From contig JAWLBB010000001.1 of assembly GCA_041395105.1 (NCBI GenBank), positions 186,001-250,000 of the forward strand: a stretch of DNA of 64,000 bases, read 5' to 3'. Of the stretch, positions 58,781-64,000 are shown piece after piece. The notes under the pieces were generated by a model that did no database searches, was not told the DNA's origin, and saw nothing but the letters and a program-made list of their open reading frames with translations. A program made the position numbers and the translations under genes. Within the stretch, counting starts at the first letter, position 1. Each line of letters begins with the position of its first letter. The DNA comes from Opitutaceae bacterium. GTDB taxonomy: Bacteria; Verrucomicrobiota; Verrucomicrobiia; Opitutales; Opitutaceae.

Positions 58781-58851
58781 TTTGTTTTTGACTCGAAAAC
58801 CCTACGGTCTATACTACGTTTTGTTTTGAGACCAGGAACCATACGTAGCCC

Positions 58852-60039
58852 TCAGGACTCGTTTTCGCTGAGTCGCTTGACCTTGTCTCCACTGAACATC
58901 TCGCGCGCTTCCCGGAGCAGACCGGGGATTTTCCCGGCATGGGGACTCTCCCGCAGAGCCTCGACCATTTCCCGGTCGTCGAAATCGGTCACCCGGTTGC
59001 CGGGGATCCAGTTGTCCTCCGCGCTCATCATATTGTAGCGCCAGGTCCCGAAGGCGGTCAGGTCGATCGCCTTGGCCCAGGTCCAGAGGCGGAGGATATC
59101 CCGGACATTGATCCGGCCCGGCAGGTGCTGCCATTCCGGGATGCCCTGGTGCCAGGTCTCCAGCCAATCAGGGCCGATTGTCTTCGCCACTTCGGCATGG
59201 ATCCGCTCGACGATCGGCCGGGTGACCTCCTCCGCCTGATCGTAGTACTCGAGTCCCGCGATATGGGTATCGAAATCGGAAGGCCGGGCCGCCCCGCAAC
59301 TCAGGGTATGGACATGCGGATTGGCCAGACAGAAGAGGTCATTGAAGACCATGGGGTCGAGCGGCCGGCAGAGCTCGCGCAGCTTGGCCGGCGGACGGTA
59401 GAGCTGGCCGCCCTTGTCGTTGGGACTGATGATGAAGACGCCCATATCGTGGCGGGCCGCCGCTTCAATCGCCCTTGTGTTGAGCTGATTGGTGAAGTAC
59501 CAATGGAGGTTCACGTACTCGAACTCGCCCGACTCGATCAGTTCGAGGATTTCATGAGGGGCCGCGTGGGTGGAGAACCCGATGTGCTTGATCCTTCCGT
59601 CCGCCTTCAACTTGCGGGCCGCCTCCAGGCATCCCCCAGGGCGCATCGCCCGGGTCATGGACTCCCGATTGTTGAGCCCATGCAGCGCAAAGAGATCCAC
59701 CTGATCGACCTGCAGGTATTTCATCGAAGTCTCGAACTTCCTCAGAAAGTCCTTCGGCTTATCCTCAGGTCCCACCTTGGTCTGGAGAATATAGGATTCC
59801 CTCGGGAATAGCTTGAGGGCATAGCCCAGCTGCATCTCCGAGCTGCCATAACCCCGGGCAGTCTCGATGTGATTGATCCCGTTCTCAAGGGCGTGGGCCA
59901 GGACCCGCTCAATGTTCTCCTGGCCGGCGCGGGGGACTTTCTCCCAGGGCATGTCATTCCATTGGTCCTGGTAGCGCATCCCCCCGCAGGAGATCACGGG
60001 CATGGAGAGTTCGGTCTTTCCAAATCGTCGGTACTTCAT
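58852..60039 (-). CDS. aldo/keto reductase, divergent type
   Basis: A 395-residue AKR-superfamily protein. The opening MKYRRFGKTELSMPVISCGG is typical. Of the catalytic tetrad, Tyr (Y64), Lys (K88 in ILQTKVG) and His (H120 in FALHGL) are present, but the Asp is replaced by Glu (E59 in NHIETARGYG). An extra C-terminal domain of about 100 residues (about 295-395) carries YNMMSAEDNWIPGN. Larger than the first reductase (337 residues). Substrate unknown. The downstream side holds the repeat-rich region. Confidence 0.82.
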   Translation of the reverse strand: MKYRRFGKTELSMPVISCGGMRYQDQWNDMPWEKVPRAGQENIERVLAHALENGINHIETARGYGSSEMQLGYALKLFPRESYILQTKVGPEDKPKDFLRKFETSMKYLQVDQVDLFALHGLNNRESMTRAMRPGGCLEAARKLKADGRIKHIGFSTHAAPHEILELIESGEFEYVNLHWYFTNQLNTRAIEAAARHDMGVFIISPNDKGGQLYRPPAKLRELCRPLDPMVFNDLFCLANPHVHTLSCGAARPSDFDTHIAGLEYYDQAEEVTRPIVERIHAEVAKTIGPDWLETWHQGIPEWQHLPGRINVRDILRLWTWAKAIDLTAFGTWRYNMMSAEDNWIPGNRVTDFDDREMVEALRESPHAGKIPGLLREAREMFSGDKVKRLSENES

Positions 60040-60114
60040 TTTCGAGGTCCCAATCAGGCGACTGCCACGGCCTGTGGCAAGGATCGGTGTGAGAATCTGC
60101 CGGATTCTCGCCGA

Positions 60115-61368
60115 TCAACCTTCCGGCCACGCGGAGAGGTTGCCCTCACCATCAAACGCTGGTTGGTAACCGCTGATCCACTCCACGTCCGCCCGGCCGT
60201 CAAGTTCGCTGACGACTGCGGCGGAAGCCTGGATGACCGAGGTGTGGAGCGTGTTGCGGATCCGCATCACCCGCTCACTCCCGGGCTCGAGCCGGCCGCA
60301 GGTCCGCAGGGCCAGGCGATAAGCCTCTGCATCGGTAGGCGCCACCAGGGGGGTATTGCCCCGCTCGAGAAAGCCGGAAGTCACCACGTTGGTGTAGGTT
60401 TCTTCTTCGTCGATCCTGGCCGCCAGCCTTCGGGTGATGACGTCGGCCAATCCGGTTCCGAGGGCATTGCCATGGCTGGCCTCGGTCAGGTCGCAGACCA
60501 CCAGTCCGCGGATGTGCGGCGGCCCGAACTCCGGTTCCCCGGGGATGCGCAGCCGGCCGATCACATTGGTGTCCATCCCGCAGCCACTGATGTCCTTGCC
60601 CATCTCATCAACGATCAGCACATCCAGTTGCTCGACCGGGAGGCGCGGCATGTTCGCCCGGGCCACCTCCAGCAGCTCCGGCTCCCGCTCGAGGATCCGG
60701 TGGGCCGGAATCACCTCCACCTGCGCCGTTTCATCAAAGGCATTTTCGACGATGCCGATTCCGCAGAGGATCCGTCCACTGCGCAGGACCTTCGCCGCCG
60801 CGACCGGGGTCAGATCCCGGAGGCCGTGCACACCGTAGCCGTGCATGGTCTCGGCCTGCCGTCGCTTGCCCAGTCCGATGACCGACATCTTGGCCAGACC
60901 GGACTCATGGCGTCCGTGAAAATCCGTATGCGGCTTGATCCGGTTGATCAGGACAATCCCGTCGGCTCCGGCCGCATGGGCATCGAGAAAAAGCGGGTGC
61001 TCAAGGCCCGACGAATCGAGCTCAATCACCTCCATGGACGAAAGAATCGGACAACCCGCGGAAGCCTCGGTGATCCCGTAGGCGGCCAGCACCGCGGCCT
61101 GCCCCGGACCGGTGGCCCCGCCATGACTGCCCATGGCCGGGAAAATGAAGGGCTTGGCCCCCACCCGCTTCAACAGATCAACCACCGCGATGGTGATCTC
61201 CGCAATGTTGGCAATGCCCCGGCTGCCCGCCGCCACCGCAATCCGCGCACCGGGCTTGATCGACGCCAATCCGATAAACCCTGCGGTCAGGACACCAGTG
61301 AGGGAAGCCAGATCGAACTGCGGCCGTTCGCGTGAGATGCGGGCTGTCCTGAGGAGAAGTTCATTCAT
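60115..61368 (-). CDS. LarA-like (lactate racemase domain) protein
   Basis: A 417-residue protein of the lactate racemase N-terminal domain family when started at ATG 61368 (MNELLLRTARIS). Key blocks: RIAVAAGSRGIANIAEI, FIFPAMGSHGGATGPGQ, GITEASAGCPILSSMEVIEL, GIVLINRIKPHTDFHG, SGLAKMSVIGLGKRRQAE and DEMGKDISGCGMDTNV. LarA itself needs a nickel-pincer cofactor, but this branch has an unknown reaction and no larB/larC/larE genes are near. Cytosolic. Confidence 0.72.
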   Translation of the reverse strand: MNELLLRTARISRERPQFDLASLTGVLTAGFIGLASIKPGARIAVAAGSRGIANIAEITIAVVDLLKRVGAKPFIFPAMGSHGGATGPGQAAVLAAYGITEASAGCPILSSMEVIELDSSGLEHPLFLDAHAAGADGIVLINRIKPHTDFHGRHESGLAKMSVIGLGKRRQAETMHGYGVHGLRDLTPVAAAKVLRSGRILCGIGIVENAFDETAQVEVIPAHRILEREPELLEVARANMPRLPVEQLDVLIVDEMGKDISGCGMDTNVIGRLRIPGEPEFGPPHIRGLVVCDLTEASHGNALGTGLADVITRRLAARIDEEETYTNVVTSGFLERGNTPLVAPTDAEAYRLALRTCGRLEPGSERVMRIRNTLHTSVIQASAAVVSELDGRADVEWISGYQPAFDGEGNLSAWPEG

Positions 61369-61483
61369 CCGGTTGCAGGGTGCGCGCTTAGTCTGTGAAG
61401 CGCACACCCCGGCAGAAGCTGACCTACCGGAATCGGGCAGACAAACCAATTCGCGGGGGAACCTGAAGGCGCGGAGGTCTCTT

Positions 61484-62794
61484 TCACAGAGGGGTGAAGA
61501 ACGGGTCGGTCGCGAGAGGATCCGCCAATTCGACACGCTGCGAGAAGATGAACACATTCCCCATTTCGTTCGTATCCAGATTGCGGAGTCGGAGCATCGT
61601 TGCTTGCTGGTCCAGGTCCAGCGTCCGGAAGATCTCCGCAAAGGCCGTCGCGTAGTGAAATGACAGAAATCCGTCGAGCTCACCGTAGTGTCGACCGAGT
61701 TCGAGGACCACCTCCCGGTCAGGCGGCTCGCCTGCGAGGAATCCGCGGAGGCAGCCGGCAATCTCCCGGCGCAAGCTGACGATTTCCCTGAGCGCATCGC
61801 GTTGCCGGGGGATGATGGACTCGATCCTCGCGCGTTGATCCGGATTCAGGAGGTCGAGGAAGGCTTCGCCGGAATCACCGGTCAGGGAGGTGGAAATGTC
61901 GAAGTCCTTCTGTCCCATCGCCGGCAGATCCTTCAGGTAGAATCCGCCGAAAGTGGTGCCATGACGCTCCGGACAGAAATAGACGTCTGCGTCGATCGAG
62001 CCGGCCTGCCAGCTGAAGAACTCGCTGGCCAGGGTCAGGTAGGCCACCCCGACCATTTTGGATTCACCCCGCGGACGTTGGCGTTGCAGGGCCTCCCGGT
62101 CGACTTCGGGCCAGGAATCGAAGTCACCGAACTGCATGTCGCCGAGTCTTGCGCGTTGAGACTCTGTGAGCGAGCGGGCGACCGCCCCGAAAACCCGCGC
62201 GCGTTCAAAGGCAAGCTCGGCATCGAGGGCATAGATACGGCTGAAGTGATCGGAGACCGCGCCTGGATCAAGTGCTCCCCTTCCCTCAGGCCGTTGACCG
62301 CGCAGCTCCTGGTCAAAGGCGAGGATGACCGGCCAGCGCATCCGCGCGATCGTTTCCATCTGCAGGGCCTGGTCCCAGGATGCCTCAAGAAACAGGGCCC
62401 GTTGGTCCTCGTTGAGGATCTGCAGGACATTCCCGGCCACGCGGTTGAGGAACATCGGGTTGTGCCCCTTCCCGGCGGCATCGATGTCCCGCATGTACTG
62501 GAATCCGAAGAAATCGCTCACCTTGCCTGGCGGGATGAAAGTGTCACTGCCAAAGTCACCGGTCATGAAAGCGAGGCCGTTGAACGCGATGGTGTGGAGC
62601 TGCGCCCGGTCGGAAACCGCCTGTTCGATGGTATAGCGCCGGGCCTCAGGTCGGGCTCTCTCCGACGGTCCGGAGCCCGCCTTGCGCGATGCCTTTACAG
62701 CAGGATCGGGCCGCTTCTGGGCCACGAGCGGAAGTGGCTGGAGAACCGATAGCACGAGGGCGAGAACAGAGCAGATTCTTTCCGTTGTGGTCAT
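61484..62794 (-). CDS. exported protein with Spy/CpxP-like C-terminal region
   Basis: A 436-residue exported protein when started at ATG 62794 (signal peptide ending LPLVAQ). I recognise no full-length family. The last 130 residues contain a Spy/CpxP-like pattern: LNPDQRARIESIIPRQRDAL with LRREIAGCLRGFLAGEPPDRE, a helical stretch and a second FRTLDLDQQATMLRLRN, equivalent to paired LTxxQ helices. Earlier segments (LNEDQRALF, LTESQRARLG) look like further copies. An internal region has CPERHGTTFGGFYLKD. It starts 14 bases after the sulfatase stop, so it is probably cotranscribed and may chaperone or sense exported proteins. Confidence 0.65.
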   Translation of the reverse strand: MTTTERICSVLALVLSVLQPLPLVAQKRPDPAVKASRKAGSGPSERARPEARRYTIEQAVSDRAQLHTIAFNGLAFMTGDFGSDTFIPPGKVSDFFGFQYMRDIDAAGKGHNPMFLNRVAGNVLQILNEDQRALFLEASWDQALQMETIARMRWPVILAFDQELRGQRPEGRGALDPGAVSDHFSRIYALDAELAFERARVFGAVARSLTESQRARLGDMQFGDFDSWPEVDREALQRQRPRGESKMVGVAYLTLASEFFSWQAGSIDADVYFCPERHGTTFGGFYLKDLPAMGQKDFDISTSLTGDSGEAFLDLLNPDQRARIESIIPRQRDALREIVSLRREIAGCLRGFLAGEPPDREVVLELGRHYGELDGFLSFHYATAFAEIFRTLDLDQQATMLRLRNLDTNEMGNVFIFSQRVELADPLATDPFFTPL

Positions 62795-62808
62795 GAAGGG
62801 AGAACGAT

Positions 62809-64000
62809 TCAGGGAACTCTTGCGACGTTCTTGCCGCCCTTGCCACGTTGATTCCGGGAGCGGTTCTGCCCGGCGTCCGGCTGGTAGAGTGGGTTCGGGG
62901 TGGTCGGACACGGCGCCTTCAGGTCGCCCTGCCAGGTTCGGAGAACGGCCAGAAGCTCCGCCGCCATTCCGGGCTCGGCCTCACTGAGGTTCCGGGTCTC
63001 CCCGGGGTCCCGCGCCAGGTTGTAGAGCTCAATCCGCGCGTCCTCGAAGAATTCGATCAGCTTCATGTCCCCCTGGCGCACGGCACTGGAAGGCTTTCCG
63101 CGTCCAGCATAGCAAGGGAAGTGCCAAAAAAGGGTCGTTCGGTCGAGGGATCCCTGGCCGCGGAGTTCGTCGACCAGGCTTCTGCCGTCCAGCGGGAGCC
63201 CAGCGGGTGGCGGCAAACCGGCAAGTTCCAGCATAGTGGGAAAGAGATCGACCGAAGCGATCGGCGAGACGGATTGCCGTCCGACCGCGATGCCAGTTCC
63301 GACCGCACAGAACGGCACCCGGAGACCACCCTCGTAAAGGGTCCCCTTGCCTCCTCTGAGCGGAGCCATCGTTCGGTGATCTCCACCGTTATCCGAGGTG
63401 AAGAACAGGACGGTCTGATCTGTCAAACCCGCCGCTTCGACCTCCTGCCAGAGACGCCCGACATTTTGATCCAGCGCTTCGATCGTTGCCGCCCGCCCGG
63501 GGTCCATCGACGGTATCTCCTTCATGGATTTCTCTTCATATTTTCGAAGGAGCTCAGGCTTGGGATCGTAGGGCGCATGGGTGGCGTGGGGCGCAAGATA
63601 GACGAACCACGGGCGATCGGCGTGTTCCCGCATGAAGGCGAGGCAGGCATCGGCCAATGCGTCGGTCAGGTAGGTGCCGGTCTCGCTGAAGTAGGCATCG
63701 GTAGCGAAACCGAGGTCACGCGCCTGGACTGAACGATCGAAGCCCTGACCTTCCGGGGTGCGGGGCCCTTTCCGGCCCCGACCTAGATTCCACATCCCGA
63801 AGAAACCGGTGGCATAGCCAGCGTCCCGAAGGACTTCCGCCAGGGTCACTGCCTCCGTGGCGAGTTCCGAACGGCTGTCGGAGGCGATGATGGGGTGGTC
63901 GGGCGAGCCCGGCGCGTTTCGATCATCCACCACCGTAAAGATGCCGTGACGAGGGGGAACCTGTCCGGTCAACAGACAGGCACGAGTCGGGGCGCAATTG
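62809..64000 (-). CDS. sulfatase, 5' end outside the window
   Basis: At least 397 residues; the frame is open to the right edge, so the N-terminal part with the first metal site is missing. The formylglycine motif is visible at the very edge: C-A-P-T-R-A-C-L-L-T-G, the Cys codon lying at 63994-63996. Then come GMWNLGRGRKG, VYLAPHATHAPYDPKPELL, FFTSDNGGDH and LYEGGLRVPF. An Arg/Lys/Asn-rich tail ends the protein. The motif is of the C-x-P-x-R type, unlike the C-x-A-x-R of the other sulfatase. It likely desulfates exported glycan substrates. Confidence 0.93.
   Translation of the reverse strand, partial: NCAPTRACLLTGQVPPRHGIFTVVDDRNAPGSPDHPIIASDSRSELATEAVTLAEVLRDAGYATGFFGMWNLGRGRKGPRTPEGQGFDRSVQARDLGFATDAYFSETGTYLTDALADACLAFMREHADRPWFVYLAPHATHAPYDPKPELLRKYEEKSMKEIPSMDPGRAATIEALDQNVGRLWQEVEAAGLTDQTVLFFTSDNGGDHRTMAPLRGGKGTLYEGGLRVPFCAVGTGIAVGRQSVSPIASVDLFPTMLELAGLPPPAGLPLDGRSLVDELRGQGSLDRTTLFWHFPCYAGRGKPSSAVRQGDMKLIEFFEDARIELYNLARDPGETRNLSEAEPGMAAELLAVLRTWQGDLKAPCPTTPNPLYQPDAGQNRSRNQRGKGGKNVARVP

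Larger units (their letters stand above)
58338..58851. other. 514-bp repeat-rich intergenic region
   Basis: Convergent gene ends flank it (PhyH and the aldo/keto reductase). It holds a family B REPIN at 58431-58494, the 242-bp nested inverted repeat at 58539-58780 with a family C pair inside, and a short imperfect direct repeat at 58774-58846. No gene is seen. Confidence 0.85.

Overview
The window looks like the chromosome of a GC-rich, Gram-negative, heterotrophic bacterium, most likely a member of the Verrucomicrobiota (Opitutales-like). The basis is indirect: an outer membrane is implied by a TonB receptor, beta-barrel-like proteins and an Mla-type lipid transporter; polysaccharide-use genes include glucuronate isomerase, a GH43 glycosidase and two formylglycine-type sulfatases; Shine-Dalgarno motifs are weak; operons are short and scattered. 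This is inference from gene content, not a phylogeny. I see no phage, plasmid, insertion sequence with transposase, or CRISPR array.

Layout. 1-8.8 kb: tail of a Cys/Met-type PLP enzyme, a PD-(D/E)XK-like protein, three tandem Ala-rich lipoproteins, uxaC, an aldo/keto reductase divergent from a D-2-hydroxyacid dehydrogenase, and a DUF2161 protein. 8.8-19.5 kb: DUF481 outer-membrane protein, M32 carboxypeptidase, TPR membrane protein, carB-purU, and pilC followed by a response regulator with a degenerate AAA+ domain. 19.5-26.5 kb: tRNA-Gly, rsmE, rsmD, a four-gene lipid-transport operon (WPF-repeat protein, MlaE, MlaF, MlaD) and a lipoprotein MsrA. 26.5-31.5 kb: sugar or polyol catabolism (two TIM-barrel isomerases, a Gfo/Idh/MocA dehydrogenase, a divergent FAD oxidoreductase). 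31.9-39.7 kb: rplM-rpsI, then the arginine genes argC-J-B-D-F-G on the minus strand. 40-48 kb: TorF-like porin, DUF423, a CCA-transferase/HD protein, a 24-unit heptanucleotide repeat directly before transaldolase, a MOSC protein and a TonB receptor. 48-64 kb: N-acetylglucosamine-kinase-like protein, SIMPL protein, azurin-like lipoprotein, AAC(3)-family protein, lactonase, GH43, sulfatase, AraC regulator, PhyH dioxygenase, a second aldo/keto reductase, a LarA-like protein, and a Spy/CpxP-like protein downstream of a truncated sulfatase.

The strongest non-genic signal is a set of intergenic palindromic repeats that look like REP/REPIN elements. Family A (six sites) has a GAGGC/GCCTC mini-hairpin. 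Family B (five sites) keeps an AGTCTCTT loop while the stem changes. Family C (four sites) has a GGTAGGG start and an ACCGCYGGR loop. Members of all three families begin with GTAG or a close variant at the foot of the hairpin, the hallmark of REPs mobilised by RAYT (TnpA-REP) transposases, and stems differ between copies by compensating changes. A family C pair is nested inside a 242-bp element with 28-bp terminal inverted repeats. Several genes also have unusual ends, notably argG, whose stop codon lies inside a duplicated repeat.
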